NCBI RefSeq assembly: GCF_003086695.1
Contig: NZ_CP025999.1
Coordinates: forward strand, 3,424,344 to 3,488,343
Reading direction: 5' to 3'
Source: Stenotrophomonas sp. SAU14A_NAIMI4_8
GTDB lineage: Bacteria; Pseudomonadota; Gammaproteobacteria; Xanthomonadales; Xanthomonadaceae
Length of the DNA stretch: 64,000 nucleotides
Both the position numbers and the translations under genes were made by a program. Positions 36,810-45,973 of the stretch are shown here, piece by piece (position 1 is the first letter of the stretch; each line of letters opens with the position of its first letter). The notes under the pieces are model-generated. The model was not told the DNA's origin. It did not search any database and saw only the letters and a program-made list of their open reading frames with translations.

Positions 36810-37487
36810 TCAGGCTTCCGGTGTGGCGATGCGGTATCCGATGCCATGGCGGGTCTGGATCAGCGGCACTTCAAACGGCTTGTCCACCACTGCACGCAGG
36901 CCGTGGATGTGCACGCGCAGCGAATCGGAATCGGGCAGCTCTTCGCCCCACACGCGGGTTTCAAGTTCCTGGCGGGTGACCACGGCCGGGGCCGCTTCCA
37001 TCAGTGCCTGCAGGATCTTCAGGGCAGTGGGGTTGAGCTGCAGCAGCTTGCCCTGGCGGCGCACTTCCAGCGTGTCCAGGTTGTATTCCAGATCGCCGGT
37101 TTCCAGCACGCGGGTCTGCACGCCCTTGCCGCGGCGCGACAGCGCGTTCAAGCGCACTTCCACTTCCTGCAGCGCGAACGGCTTGATCAGGTAGTCGTCG
37201 GCGCCCGAATCGAAGCCGGCCAGCTTGTTGTCCAGCGAATCGCGGGCGGTGAGCATGAGCACCGGGGTCTGCTTGCGCGCTTCATTGCGAAGCTTGCGGC
37301 AGACCTCGATGCCATCCATGCCGGGCAGGTTGAGATCCAGCACGATCGCGTCGAACTCATGCACCACGGCCAGGTGCAGCCCGGTCACACCGTCGGCGGC
37401 GAAATCGACGGTGTGGCCACGGTCTTCCAGGTAGTCCCCCAGATTGGCCGCGATGTCACTGTTGTCTTCGATTACCAGAATTCTCAC
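36810..37487 (-). CDS. OmpR-family response regulator (ColR-like)
   Basis: The 225-residue regulator has a receiver domain with acidic pocket EDNSD (8-11), phosphoacceptor D51 in AIVLDLNLPGMDG and conserved Lys in YLIKPFA near 105. The winged-helix output domain contains LNPTALKILQALMEAAPAVVTR and HIHGLRAVVDKPF with RTRHGIGYRI-like RHGIGYRIA at the end. It lies just before its kinase and 25 bp after the small exported-protein gene, forming a three-gene operon. Sequence recalls ColR of Xanthomonas, which controls envelope and virulence functions; the target genes here are unknown. Confidence 0.93.
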   Translation of the reverse strand: MRILVIEDNSDIAANLGDYLEDRGHTVDFAADGVTGLHLAVVHEFDAIVLDLNLPGMDGIEVCRKLRNEARKQTPVLMLTARDSLDNKLAGFDSGADDYLIKPFALQEVEVRLNALSRRGKGVQTRVLETGDLEYNLDTLEVRRQGKLLQLNPTALKILQALMEAAPAVVTRQELETRVWGEELPDSDSLRVHIHGLRAVVDKPFEVPLIQTRHGIGYRIATPEA

Positions 37488-37512
37488 TGTAGCCTCTTGA
37501 ATGTTTGGTGTT

Positions 37513-37986
37513 TTAGCGTTCCGGCAACGGTCGGTTGCGCTGGATATCGTTCATTTCGCGCTGGCTGTCGCGGCGCAATGCGCGGCGCTGGGCCACGGTC
37601 ATGCACTGCGAGGTCACCATGTTGCTGCCCACCGCACGGGTGCGCTTGCAGATCATGCGACTATCATCCTTGGCGCGGGTCAAGACCGTGTTGACGATCT
37701 CCTGGTCGTTGAAGACAGAGACCTGCTGGCCACTGGAAAGTTCAGCGCCGCCGCTGCGGTCAATGGCCGTCTGGATGCGGGTCAGCGCATCGCTCACCTT
37801 GGCCTGCTCGCCGGCAGAAATCTCGGAATAGAGTTCACCCTTGGCCAGATCGGCGCGGATGGTGGAAATCTGGGTGTTGACCAGATCGGCCGGGCGGCTG
37901 ACATCCAGCGGGCCGGCCGTGCCACTGCTTGCCGCAGCGCTGGCCGAGGCCAGGACGAACAGGACAGCACATGCAACCTTACGCAT
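37513..37986 (-). CDS. Small periplasmic protein upstream of the two-component system
   Basis: The 157-residue protein is not recognised. It has a signal peptide (MRKVACAVLFVLASASAAAS, cut near 20). The mature part is charged and mostly helical (DLVNTQISTIRADLAKGELY, TVAQRRALRRDSQREMND), with two cysteines (MICKRTRAVGSNMVTSQCMT) that could form a disulfide. A strong ribosome binding site (AGGAGGGG) lies upstream of ATG 37986. The gene starts the operon that includes the regulator and kinase. Small periplasmic partners of this kind sometimes act on the kinase sensor; that is inference. Its basic C-terminal tail is unusual. Confidence 0.8.
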   Translation of the reverse strand: MRKVACAVLFVLASASAAASSGTAGPLDVSRPADLVNTQISTIRADLAKGELYSEISAGEQAKVSDALTRIQTAIDRSGGAELSSGQQVSVFNDQEIVNTVLTRAKDDSRMICKRTRAVGSNMVTSQCMTVAQRRALRRDSQREMNDIQRNRPLPER

Positions 37987-38070
37987 CACATTCCCCTCCT
38001 TAGGTGTGCCGGTAGTGGCCAAGGCATGTTCAGCCAAGACCCCGCCGTGCGCAAGTTGCTGCGCGGCAAG

Positions 38071-38105
38071 AAAAAAGCCCAGACGGCGCTGCGCCGCCTG
38101 GGCTT
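38071..38105 (-). terminator. Rho-independent terminator after rimK
   Basis: AAGCCCAGACGGCGC / GCGCCGCCTGGGCTT pairs with one mismatch (38075-38105) and is followed on the minus strand by TTTTTT (38071-38076). It lies 130 bp past the rimK stop and 85 bp ahead of the next minus-strand gene. Confidence 0.9.
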
Positions 38106-38234
38106 GAAGTGTCATCCCGATTACCGATCCTGCTGAGAGGCAGAGCTGCGGTGAAATGGAGACTACGCCCCGGCCGATTAAAGCGGTGTTAAACCCGCGC
38201 CTGCCAGCTGAACGAATGCTCAAGCCATTGAATT

Positions 38235-39113
38235 TCAGGGTTTTTTCAGCTTTTCCACGTGCACGATGATGCGCTCGGCCACGTCCACCCCGCAGGCGGC
38301 CTCGATGCCCTCCAGCCCCGGGGTCGAGTTCACTTCCAGCACCAGCGGCCCGCGCTGTGAGCGGATCAGGTCCACCCCGCAGACCGACAGGCCCAGCGCC
38401 TTGGCCGAGCGCACGGCCACCTGCTGCTCGGCGCGGCTGGCCTTGGCCGGCTGGGCGGTGCCACCGGCGTGCAGGTTGGAACGGAAGTCGCCTTCGGCGG
38501 CCTGGCGCTGCATGGACGCCACTACCTGGTCGCCCACCACGAAACAGCGCAGGTCGGCGCCCTTGGCCTCGCCAATGAATTCCTGCATGAGGAAGTTGGC
38601 GTACAGGCCACGCAGGGCCTCGACGATGCCGCGCGAGGCGCTGGCCTTTTCGGTCAGGATCACGCCCCGTCCCTGGGTGCCCTCGTTGAGCTTCACCACA
38701 TGCGGGGCCGGGCCCAGCATGGACAGCAGGTCCACGGTGTCGTCGGGGTTGTCGCCGAACACGGTGACCGGCATGTCGATGCCCTTGGCCGCCAGCAACT
38801 GGTGCGCGCGCAGTTTGTCGCGCGAGCGCAGGATGGCGTCCGACGGGTTGGGCGTGCGCGCGCCCATCAGTTCGAACTGGCGCAGCACGGCGGTGCCGTA
38901 ACGGGTGATGGAGGCGCCGATGCGCGGAATGACCGCATCCACGCCGGTCATCGGCCGGCCCTTGTAATGCATTGAAAAGCCATCGGCGGCAATGCGCATG
39001 TAGCAACGCAGCGGGTCCAGCACGCGCACGGTATGCCCGCGCGCGCGCGCGGCCTCGACCAGCCGACGGGTGGAGTACAGGGAACTGTTGCGGGACAGGA
39101 TGGCGAGCTTCAT
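38235..39113 (-). CDS. rimK: Ribosomal protein S6 glutamate ligase RimK (ATP-grasp)
   Basis: The 292-residue ATP-grasp enzyme adds glutamate residues to the C-terminus of ribosomal protein S6 in E. coli. It begins [20 protein letters not shown], as in RimK proteins. The ATP-grasp signatures [15 protein letters not shown] near 140, [20 protein letters not shown] near 180 and [17 protein letters not shown] near 258 (Mg-binding Glu/Asn) are intact. ATG 39113 was chosen because upstream codons are low-complexity. It is close to tRNA-Gly on the same strand and followed by a strong terminator. Confidence 0.94.
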   Translation of the reverse strand: MKLAILSRNSSLYSTRRLVEAARARGHTVRVLDPLRCYMRIAADGFSMHYKGRPMTGVDAVIPRIGASITRYGTAVLRQFELMGARTPNPSDAILRSRDKLRAHQLLAAKGIDMPVTVFGDNPDDTVDLLSMLGPAPHVVKLNEGTQGRGVILTEKASASRGIVEALRGLYANFLMQEFIGEAKGADLRCFVVGDQVVASMQRQAAEGDFRSNLHAGGTAQPAKASRAEQQVAVRSAKALGLSVCGVDLIRSQRGPLVLEVNSTPGLEGIEAACGVDVAERIIVHVEKLKKP

Positions 39114-39218
39114 CGCAGGGGCATCGGGCGGCAGGCGCGCAGCATAGCGCGGGCGTGTGGCGGCGGGATGATGCTGGTGTGGGTGCGCGGCCGACGACGG
39201 CACGGCGCATGACACAAA

Positions 39219-39256
39219 CAAAAAACCCCGGCAGTGGCAGGGCCACAACCGGGGTT
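39219..39256 (-). terminator. Rho-independent terminator after tRNA-Gly
   Basis: AACCCCGG / CCGGGGTT (39224-39256) encloses a smaller GTGGC/GCCAC hairpin and is followed on the minus strand by TTTTTTG. It starts just after the tRNA 3' end. Confidence 0.88.
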
Positions 39257-39263
39257 GGAATGC

Positions 39264-39337
39264 TGGAGCGGGCGATGGGAATCGAACCCACGTCAGTAGC
39301 TTGGGAAGCTACAGCTCTACCATTGAGCTACGCCCGC
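39264..39337 (-). tRNA. tRNA-Gly (CCC anticodon)
   Basis: The minus strand reads a complete cloverleaf of 74 nt including encoded CCA: acceptor GCGGGCG/CGCCCGC, D-stem GCTC/GAGC, anticodon stem GTAGC/GCTAC with loop TTCCCAA (anticodon CCC, reading GGG), T-arm GTGGG TTCGATT CCCAT, discriminator T, then CCA. A terminator follows. Confidence 0.95.
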
Positions 39338-39396
39338 ATTGCAGGGGGGAATCTTATGCGCAGCGGCCGGTATTGCGCAATGGTGGCTGCCGCGAT

Positions 39397-39475
39397 GGGG
39401 TCAGAGCCGTTTCCGGGCGCCGACCCCGGCGCAATGGGGTCAGATCCCTTTCCGCCAGGAAAAGGCTCTGACCCC
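39397..39475. repeat. Two hairpin repeats (one partial)
   Basis: GGGGTCAGAGCCGTTTCCGG..GACCCC (39397-39427, arms shortened) and a full copy GGGGTCAGATCCC..GGCTCTGACCCC (39436-39475) lie just past the stop of the autotransporter gene. Confidence 0.8.
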
Positions 39476-39483
39476 GCGTCGCA

Positions 39484-41316
39484 TCAGAAGCTGCCGCTGA
39501 AGCTGGCGAACAGCGTGGCGTCCATTGCACGCTTCTGCAGCGTGGTGGCGCTGATGCCCACGTTGCTCTGCAGGCCGAACAGTTCCATGCGCGCGCCCAG
39601 GATGGCGGTGGCATAGTTCTTGTCGAAGTCCATGCCCGGCACGCGGTACATGCCCACGTCCGGCAGGCTCTGCACCCAGGCGCTGGCCTGCTGGGTGTCT
39701 TCGAACTCGTGGTCGTAGGTCAGCTGCGCGTACGGCTTGACGGCACCGCCGTCGAAGCGGGCCTGCCAGCCGATACGGCCCACGGTGGAATCGACATCCT
39801 GCTGGCCGTAGCCCAAGCCAGTGGCCAGGGTGTTGGCGGTGGCGCTTTCGGTGTAACCGTCGATCTTCACCTTCTGCCAGATGACCGAAGCGATCGGGCC
39901 ATGGCGGAAGCCGCCTTCGGTGCCGAATTCGTAGCCGGCGTTCAGCGCCGCGGTCAGGTTGCTGCCGTCCGGCGAGCCGCCGTGTTCGCGGGTGGCCGGG
40001 CCCAGCTGCACCTTGCGGTTCACGTCGTAGGACAACCAGGTGTAGCTGACCTGGCCGTTCACCCACACGCGCTCGCCGTACCAGCCGGCGAACAGACCGG
40101 CGGTGGTGTCCTTCTGGGTGAAGTCGCCACGGTTGTTGCCGAAGTCGGCGTCCATGCGGCCGAAGCCGGCGAAGCCGCCCACCACCATGCCGTCACGCGC
40201 CCAGTCGATACCGGCCAGACCGGCCGGAGCCATGCCGTCGTAAACGTCGGCGTGGTCGTAGCGCTGCATGTCACCACGCAGGCCGCCCCACCACGACAGG
40301 CCATCGGCCGGACGACCGCTCTGGTGCAGGCTGACCTGGTCGGCGCGCGAACGGCCGATGGTCTGCGCCGAATGGCTCAGCACCTGCTGCAGGCGCGGGC
40401 CTTCCAGGATGGAAATGGCGTACTGACCCAGCATCTGGTGGGCCGCGCTGGTCGGGTGCACGTCATCGGCGAACAGATAGGTGCTGGCCGCGTCCGGGCG
40501 CGCGTAGGCCAGCGGGCTGCAGGTCAGCGACGAGGCCACCAGGCAGGCGCGGCCGGTGACGTTGCTGAAACCATACATGCCCGGGTTGGCGATGATTTCG
40601 TGCAGCAGGGTGTAGGTATCGAGCGGGATGAAGTCGATGCCGGCCTGCTTCAGGCCGCCGTACAGGGCGCTGTTGTAGGCATTGGACAGGGCCGTGCCCT
40701 GGGCACGCGCAGCGGCGCCGCGGTCGATGAAGCCCGGGGTGGAGCCCACGTCGGGCAGGTTCGGCACCATCACGTACTCGGCGCCGGCCTGCTTCAGCGA
40801 GGCCACGATGCCGATCTGGTCGGTCACCGCCGCGCCGATGACGGCCGGGGCCTGGGTCGGGGTAGTGATGGCGAACAGGTCGTTGGGACCGCCCCACACG
40901 GTATAGAGCGAATTCGGGTCGGCCTTGCCGCCGTTGGCCGCCAGGTAGTTGGCGGTCTGGGTCTTCAGCGACGGCACCGGCACGTTGCCGAAGGCCGGCT
41001 GGGTCAGGTCGGTGCCCACGCGGGCGCCGCCCACCGCGTAGTTGTCGCCGCTCTGGCCCAGACCATTCGGGGTGGCATTGGTGCCGTAGTAATCGGCCAC
41101 GAACTGCGCCCACACCCAACCCGGGTTGGTGGTGAACTGGCCCGCCACCGGGCGCGCGTCGGCCGGCAGCAGCGGACGGTAGTAGCCGCTGTCGGTCAGG
41201 CTGTCACCGAAGAAGACGGTGCTGTTGAATGCGGATTCGCCTGCCATGGCCGGCAGCGCGGCCAGCGCGATCGCGGCCGCCATGAGGGAGCGGATCGGGC
41301 GTTTGCTGAGCAGCAT
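39484..41316 (-). CDS. GDSL-type esterase/lipase autotransporter (EstA-like)
   Basis: The 610-residue outer-membrane enzyme has a signal peptide (MAAAIALAALPAMA, cut before GESAF near 26), a GDSL/SGNH passenger (about 27-330) with the nucleophile motif FFGDSLTDSGYY near residue 38, VGGARV near 97 (Gly block), VWGGPNDLFA near 130 (Asn block) and DDVHPTSAAHQM near 305 (catalytic Asp/His). An autotransporter beta-barrel (about 340-610) follows, ending in Phe (FASFSGSF). Similar enzymes stay anchored on the cell surface and support rhamnolipid production or motility in Pseudomonas. The gene is alone, with GAG-rich sequence before the ATG 41316. Confidence 0.92.
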   Translation of the reverse strand: MLLSKRPIRSLMAAAIALAALPAMAGESAFNSTVFFGDSLTDSGYYRPLLPADARPVAGQFTTNPGWVWAQFVADYYGTNATPNGLGQSGDNYAVGGARVGTDLTQPAFGNVPVPSLKTQTANYLAANGGKADPNSLYTVWGGPNDLFAITTPTQAPAVIGAAVTDQIGIVASLKQAGAEYVMVPNLPDVGSTPGFIDRGAAARAQGTALSNAYNSALYGGLKQAGIDFIPLDTYTLLHEIIANPGMYGFSNVTGRACLVASSLTCSPLAYARPDAASTYLFADDVHPTSAAHQMLGQYAISILEGPRLQQVLSHSAQTIGRSRADQVSLHQSGRPADGLSWWGGLRGDMQRYDHADVYDGMAPAGLAGIDWARDGMVVGGFAGFGRMDADFGNNRGDFTQKDTTAGLFAGWYGERVWVNGQVSYTWLSYDVNRKVQLGPATREHGGSPDGSNLTAALNAGYEFGTEGGFRHGPIASVIWQKVKIDGYTESATANTLATGLGYGQQDVDSTVGRIGWQARFDGGAVKPYAQLTYDHEFEDTQQASAWVQSLPDVGMYRVPGMDFDKNYATAILGARMELFGLQSNVGISATTLQKRAMDATLFASFSGSF

Positions 41317-41522
41317 GTAAAAACTCCTGGGGGAAGATGTTGGGGACCCGGCACACGTACGCCGGCGCACGGTGAATGGTTTCACCGTACCGCCGATTGC
41401 TCACGCTGCGCCGCCGCATGAATTGTCGCCCGGACCACCCCGGAACAACTGTGCCGGAGGTGGCGTTGCGCTGGATTTGCAACGGTTCCGATCCAACCTG
41501 GCCATAAGCGACAATGCCGGGC

Positions 41523-41723
41523 ATGAACATCCAGCTCAACGGCGAACCCCGCACCCTGCCCGCCCCGGCCACCGTCCACGATCTGCTTGCCGCCGAGCAG
41601 CTGCTGCAGCGCCGGGTGGCGGTGGAAGTAAACGGCCAGATCGTCAGCCGCAGCCGCCACGGCGAACACGCCCTGGCCGAAGGCGACGTGGTGGAGATCG
41701 TGCACGCTCTGGGCGGTGGTTGA
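41523..41723 (+). CDS. thiS: Sulfur carrier protein ThiS
   Basis: The 66-residue ubiquitin-like protein MNIQLNGEPRTL..VVEIVHALGGG carries sulfur as a C-terminal thiocarboxylate for thiazole synthesis. The C-terminus ends GlyGlyGly, one more than the usual GlyGly, which is typical of some xanthomonad copies. ATG 41523 was chosen over 41514 because it gives the standard N-terminus MNIQLNGE. It precedes thiG by 146 bp of two hairpin repeats; the proteins act together in making the thiazole phosphate moiety of thiamine. Confidence 0.92.
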   Translation: MNIQLNGEPRTLPAPATVHDLLAAEQLLQRRVAVEVNGQIVSRSRHGEHALAEGDVVEIVHALGGG

Positions 41724-41729
41724 GGCCAA

Positions 41730-41821
41730 GGGGTCGGATCCCTTCGCACCGCGAAGGGCTCTGACCCCACGCATCGCGCCACGGGTCAGAGCCCTTTGCC
41801 GCAGGCAAAGGGATCCGACCC
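41730..41821. repeat. Two opposed hairpin repeats between thiS and thiG
   Basis: GGGGTCGGATCCCTTCGC..GGGCTCTGACCCC (41730-41768) and GGGTCAGAGCCCTTTGCC..GGGATCCGACCC (41783-41821) are inverted relative to one another and could form large hairpins within the thiS-thiG transcript. Confidence 0.85.
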
Positions 41822-41869
41822 TGCTCCCGGCGTGACCCCATCTTCAGGCGGATAGGCGATAATCGCGGC

Positions 41870-42664
41870 ATGAACGTTCATGTCTCCCCCGATTCGCTGG
41901 TGATCGCCGGCAAGACCTACGGCTCGCGGCTGCTCACCGGCACCGGCAAGTTCAAGGATCTGCAGGAAACCCGCCTGGCCACCGAGGCCGCTGGCGCCCA
42001 GATCGTCACCGTGGCCATCCGCCGTACCAACATCGGCCAGAACCCCGGTGAACCGAACCTGCTGGACGTGCTGCCGCCGGACCGCTTCACCATCCTGCCC
42101 AACACCGCCGGCTGCTACACCGCCGAAGACGCCGTGCGCACCTGCCGCCTGGCGCGCGAGCTGCTGGACGGCCACAACCTGACCAAACTGGAAGTGCTGG
42201 GCGACCAGAAGACCCTGTACCCGGACGTGGTGCAGACCCTGAAGGCGGCCGAGCAGCTGGTGAAGGATGGCTTCGAGGTGATGGTCTATACCTCCGACGA
42301 CCCGATCCTGGCCAAGCGCCTGGAAGAGATCGGCTGCGCGGCGGTGATGCCGCTGGCCGCGCCGATCGGCTCGGGTCTGGGCATCCAGAACAAGTACAAC
42401 CTGCTGCAGATCATCGAAGACGCCAAGGTGCCGATCATCGTTGACGCCGGCGTGGGCACCGCCTCCGATGCGGCCATTGCCATGGAACTGGGCTGCGACG
42501 GCGTGCTGATGAACACCGCCATTGCCGGTGCGCGCAACCCGGTGCTGATGGCCAGCGCCATGCGCAAGGCCGTGGAAGCCGGCCGCGAGGCCTTCCTGGC
42601 CGGGCGCATTCCGCGCAAGCGCTATGCCAGTGCGTCTTCGCCGGTGGAAGGGGTGATCGGCTGA
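41870..42664 (+). CDS. thiG: Thiazole synthase ThiG
   Basis: The 264-residue TIM-barrel enzyme forms thiazole phosphate from deoxyxylulose-5-phosphate, dehydroglycine and ThiS thiocarboxylate. Signatures include [21 protein letters not shown] near 18, the Schiff-base lysine in [16 protein letters not shown] near 103, [19 protein letters not shown] near 162 and [28 protein letters not shown] near 188 (phosphate binding). Length matches the family. It overlaps trmB by 1 nt (TGATG), suggesting coupling of the two. Confidence 0.96.
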
Positions 42665-43398
42665 TGACCAATCCCTTCGACAGTGCCGGTTCCAAGGCCC
42701 CGCCCAAGCCCTTCACCGTGAGCGAAGGCCGCCGCGAGGTGCGCAGCTTCGTGCTGCGCCAGGGCCGCTTCACCCCGGCCCAGCAGCGCGCGTTCGACGA
42801 ACGCTGGCCGCGCTTCGGCATCGACTACAACGGCCAGCCGCGCGACCTGGACGCCACCTTCGGCCGCCCGGCGCACAAGGTGCTGGAAATCGGCTTCGGC
42901 AACGGTGCGGCCATGCGCTTCGCCGCCCAGCACGATCCGTCGCGCGATTACATCGGCATTGAAGTGCACGCCCCCGGTGTGGGCCGCCTGCTGAACGCGC
43001 TGGCCGATGACAACGCCGACCACGTGCGCCTGTACCACCACGACGCGGTGGAAGTGCTGCAGAACGAGATTGCCGACGGTGCGCTGGACGAAGTGCGCAT
43101 CTACTTCCCCGACCCGTGGCACAAGAAGCGCCACAACAAGCGCCGCCTGCTGCAGCCGGCGTTCGCCGAGCTGATCGTGCGCAAGCTGCGCCCCGGTGGC
43201 CGCCTGCACTGCGCCACCGACTGGGAAGACTACGCCGAGCAGATGTGGGACGTGCTGGACGCCACCGCCGGGCTGGTGAACCGTGCCGGCCCGCGTGGCA
43301 GCGTGCCGCGACCGGACTGGCGCCCGCAGACCCATTTCGAGACCCGCGGCCAGAAGCTGGGCCACGGCGTCTGGGATCTGCTGTACGACCGCACCTGA
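42664..43398 (+). CDS. trmB: tRNA (guanine46-N7)-methyltransferase TrmB
   Basis: The 244-residue SAM-dependent enzyme methylates G46 in the tRNA variable loop. [17 protein letters not shown] near residue 75 binds SAM, and [21 protein letters not shown] near 148 is the family signature. The C-terminal [17 protein letters not shown] and [18 protein letters not shown] fit TrmB. It begins in the last base of the thiG stop. The pairing thiG-trmB is seen in many gammaproteobacteria. Confidence 0.96.
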
Positions 43399-43425
43399 CC
43401 GCCCACCGAGGACCCTGCGCCCCAC

Positions 43426-45273
43426 ATGGATACCGCGCTGACGCTGACCAACGACATGAAGCTCGTGCTCGGGCTGGTTGGCTTCACGATGGCGATGTTC
43501 CTGTTCGAGCGCATCCGCGCCGACGTGGTGGCGCTGGTGGTGCTGGTGGTGCTGGGCGTGACCGGCCTGATCGCCCCTGAAGAAATCTTCGGGGGCTTTT
43601 CCGGTAACGCGGTGATGAGCATCATCGCCACCACCATCCTGGGCGCGGGCCTGGACCGCACCGGCGCACTGAACCGGCTGGCGGCGTGGCTGCTGCGGCG
43701 CGGCCACGGTGTGGAGCAGCGGCTGTTGATGATGACCACCGCCATTGCCGGCTTGAACTCCTCGTTCATGCAGAACCCCTCGGTGATGGCGCTGTACCTG
43801 CCGGTGGCCTCGCGCCTGGCCGCGCGCACCGGGCTGACCCTGCAGCGCCTGCTGCTGCCCATTTCCGCGGCGATCGTGATGGGCGGCGCGCTGACCATGG
43901 TCGGCAATTCGCCGCTGATCCTGCTGAACGATCTGCTGGCCTCGGCCAACAACAATCTTCCGTCCGGCCTGGCCACCATCGAGCCGCTGCGCATGTTCGC
44001 GCCGCTGCCGATCGGCGTGGCCCTGCTGGTCGCGTCGCTGCTGTACTTCCGCTATTACGGCGACCGCAAGCTGATCGAGGAAGAGAACCTGGTGAACGAC
44101 GGGGTGACCCCGGCGCGCACCGAAAGCTACTTCGCCAAGACCTACGGCATTGAAGGCGATGTCTTCGAACTGGTGGTGACCGCCGAGAGCCCGCTGGTGG
44201 GCATGACCTTGGGCGAGGCCGAGAACCTGCACGACGCACCGCTGCTGCTGGCCCTGAAAACCGGCAATGACACCCGCCTGGCGCCGCCGGCGGAGATGCG
44301 CATCTGGGTGGGCAGCGTGCTGGGTGCGATGGGCCCGCGCGAGCAGATCAGCGATTTCGCGCAGAACCAGTTCCTGCGCATGTCCTCGCGCCTGAAGCAC
44401 CTGGGCGACCTGTTCAACCCCAGCCGCGCCGGTATTTCCGAAGCGGTGGTGCCGCCCACTTCGAACGTGATCGGCAAGAGCGCGGCCGATCTGCGCCTGC
44501 GCAAGGAACGCGGTATCAGCCTGCTGGCGATCAACCGCGACAAGCAGGTGATCCGCGAGGACGTGCGCGATGTGCAGCTTCGCGCCGGCGACATGCTGGT
44601 CTTCCACAGCATCTGGACCGACCTGGCGCAGGCCGCGCGCAGCCGCGACTTCGTGGTGGTGACCGACTACCCCACCGGCGAACAGCGCCCGCACAAGTTC
44701 AAGATCGCCATGGCGATCTTCGCGCTGACCATCCTGATCGCGCTGACCAGCAAGCTGCCGGTGGCACTGACCCTGATGACCGGCGTGGCCGGCATGCTGC
44801 TGACCGGCGTGCTGCGCATGGACGAGGCCTATGCCTCGATCAACTGGAAGACGGTGTTCATGATGGCTGGGCTGATTCCGCTCGGCTGGGCGATGGATTC
44901 CAGTGGTGCGGCCGCGTGGGTGGCCGGGCACACCATCGACAAGCTGCCCACCGGCATTCCGCTGTGGGTGCTGGAAGTGGCACTGGCACTGCTGACGACC
45001 GCGTTCTCGCTGGTGATCAGCCATGTGGGCGCGACCATCGTGATGGTGCCCATTGCGGTGAACCTGGCACTGGCAGCGGGCGGCAACCCGACCGCGTTCG
45101 CGCTGATCGTGGCGCTGTCGGCGTCCAACAACCTGATGACCGCGTCCAACCCGGTCATTTCGATGATCACCGGTCCGGCCAACTACACCCCGCGCGAAAT
45201 GTGGCGCGTGGGCGGACCGCTGTCACTGATCTACACCTGTGTGGTGGTGCTGATGATCAACCTGATGTTTTGA
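43426..45273 (+). CDS. SLC13-family (DASS-like) permease with two TrkA-C domains
   Basis: The 615-residue transporter has about 11 membrane segments. After the N-terminal half (IRADVVALVVLVVLGVTGLI, ETFGGFSGNAVMSIIATTILG) come two RCK_C/TrkA-C domains in the cytoplasm at about residues 215-400, then the C-terminal membrane half (FALTILIALTSKLPVALTLM, GATIVMVPIAVNLALAAGG). The paired TrkA-C insertion is typical of bacterial SLC13 permeases that move sulfate, phosphate or dicarboxylates; substrate cannot be inferred. The ribosome binding region before ATG 43426 is GAGGACC. It lies 27 bp after trmB. Confidence 0.9.
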   Translation: MDTALTLTNDMKLVLGLVGFTMAMFLFERIRADVVALVVLVVLGVTGLIAPEEIFGGFSGNAVMSIIATTILGAGLDRTGALNRLAAWLLRRGHGVEQRLLMMTTAIAGLNSSFMQNPSVMALYLPVASRLAARTGLTLQRLLLPISAAIVMGGALTMVGNSPLILLNDLLASANNNLPSGLATIEPLRMFAPLPIGVALLVASLLYFRYYGDRKLIEEENLVNDGVTPARTESYFAKTYGIEGDVFELVVTAESPLVGMTLGEAENLHDAPLLLALKTGNDTRLAPPAEMRIWVGSVLGAMGPREQISDFAQNQFLRMSSRLKHLGDLFNPSRAGISEAVVPPTSNVIGKSAADLRLRKERGISLLAINRDKQVIREDVRDVQLRAGDMLVFHSIWTDLAQAARSRDFVVVTDYPTGEQRPHKFKIAMAIFALTILIALTSKLPVALTLMTGVAGMLLTGVLRMDEAYASINWKTVFMMAGLIPLGWAMDSSGAAAWVAGHTIDKLPTGIPLWVLEVALALLTTAFSLVISHVGATIVMVPIAVNLALAAGGNPTAFALIVALSASNNLMTASNPVISMITGPANYTPREMWRVGGPLSLIYTCVVVLMINLMF

Positions 45274-45283
45274 AGGGGCGCGC

Positions 45284-45447
45284 ATCCACGCATGGCGTGG
45301 ATCTACTTGATGGGTCCACGCATGGCGTGGATCTACTTGATGCTTCCACTGAGGGCCACGCCCGCAGTAGATCCACGCCATGCGTGGATGCCGTTGCCCG
45401 CCCGATGGGGTCAGAGCCGTTTTCCTGCGGAAAACGGATCCGACCCC
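45284..45447. repeat. Three GTAG palindromes and one hairpin repeat
   Basis: Palindromes at 45284-45306, 45314-45336 (reverse) and 45367-45389 (forward), then GGGGTCAGAGCCGTTTTCC..GGATCCGACCCC at 45407-45447. They lie between convergent genes. Confidence 0.85.
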
Positions 45448-45457
45448 GGACCTGGCC

Positions 45458-45796
45458 TCAGGCCAGGTAAACCTGCCCGTCGCGCACATCCACCGGCACG
45501 GCGCGCAGGCGATCGCCCTTGCACGGGCCCGCCACGCAATCGCCGCTGTCCAGCGCGAACGAGGCGCCATGCGCCGCGCACACCAGGTGGCCTTCGCGGC
45601 TTTTCAGGAACTGCCCCGGCGCCCAGTCCAGGCGGCGACCGGCATGCGGGCAGATGTTCAGGAAGGCACGCACCTGGCTGCCGTCGCGGTACAGCACCAC
45701 CGATTCGGCATCGCCGTCCACCAGCGCCTCAACCTCGACAAAGGCCCCATCGGCAAGGGCTTCCAGAACAATGAGGGCGGCAGCAGGGGTCGTCAT
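45458..45796 (-). CDS. Small Rieske [2Fe-2S] protein
   Basis: The 112-residue protein holds a Rieske cluster motif: CPHAGRRLDW (Cys and His) and CAAHGASF (Cys and His), 17 residues apart, with VLYRDGSQVRAFLNICPH before it. It is the size of stand-alone Rieske ferredoxins that feed electrons to oxygenases or nitrite reductases, but no such partner is nearby. ATG 45796 (MTTPAAALIVLEALA) was chosen because further upstream codons lack family likeness. Hairpin repeats follow its stop. The protein ends RDGQVYLA. Confidence 0.9.
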   Translation of the reverse strand: MTTPAAALIVLEALADGAFVEVEALVDGDAESVVLYRDGSQVRAFLNICPHAGRRLDWAPGQFLKSREGHLVCAAHGASFALDSGDCVAGPCKGDRLRAVPVDVRDGQVYLA

Positions 45797-45973
45797 GGCG
45801 AAGGCTCGAACGTAAAGCGGCATTGTCGCACGCGCGCTCAGCTCACTGGCTCTCACATGAACACAAGTCATTGATTGGTAATAAGCCAAGGCTATATTTA
45901 ACGACTTTTTCACTCAATGACAGTGGCGCCTCCGGATACTGGCGGTTCGCTGATTTCAGCCTATCGAGCCGCT

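Noticed and set aside
41317..41522. TPP riboswitch upstream of thiS
   Set aside because: I looked for the THI-box core (CTGAGA and ACCTGATC-like segments) and found no convincing match in the correct order.
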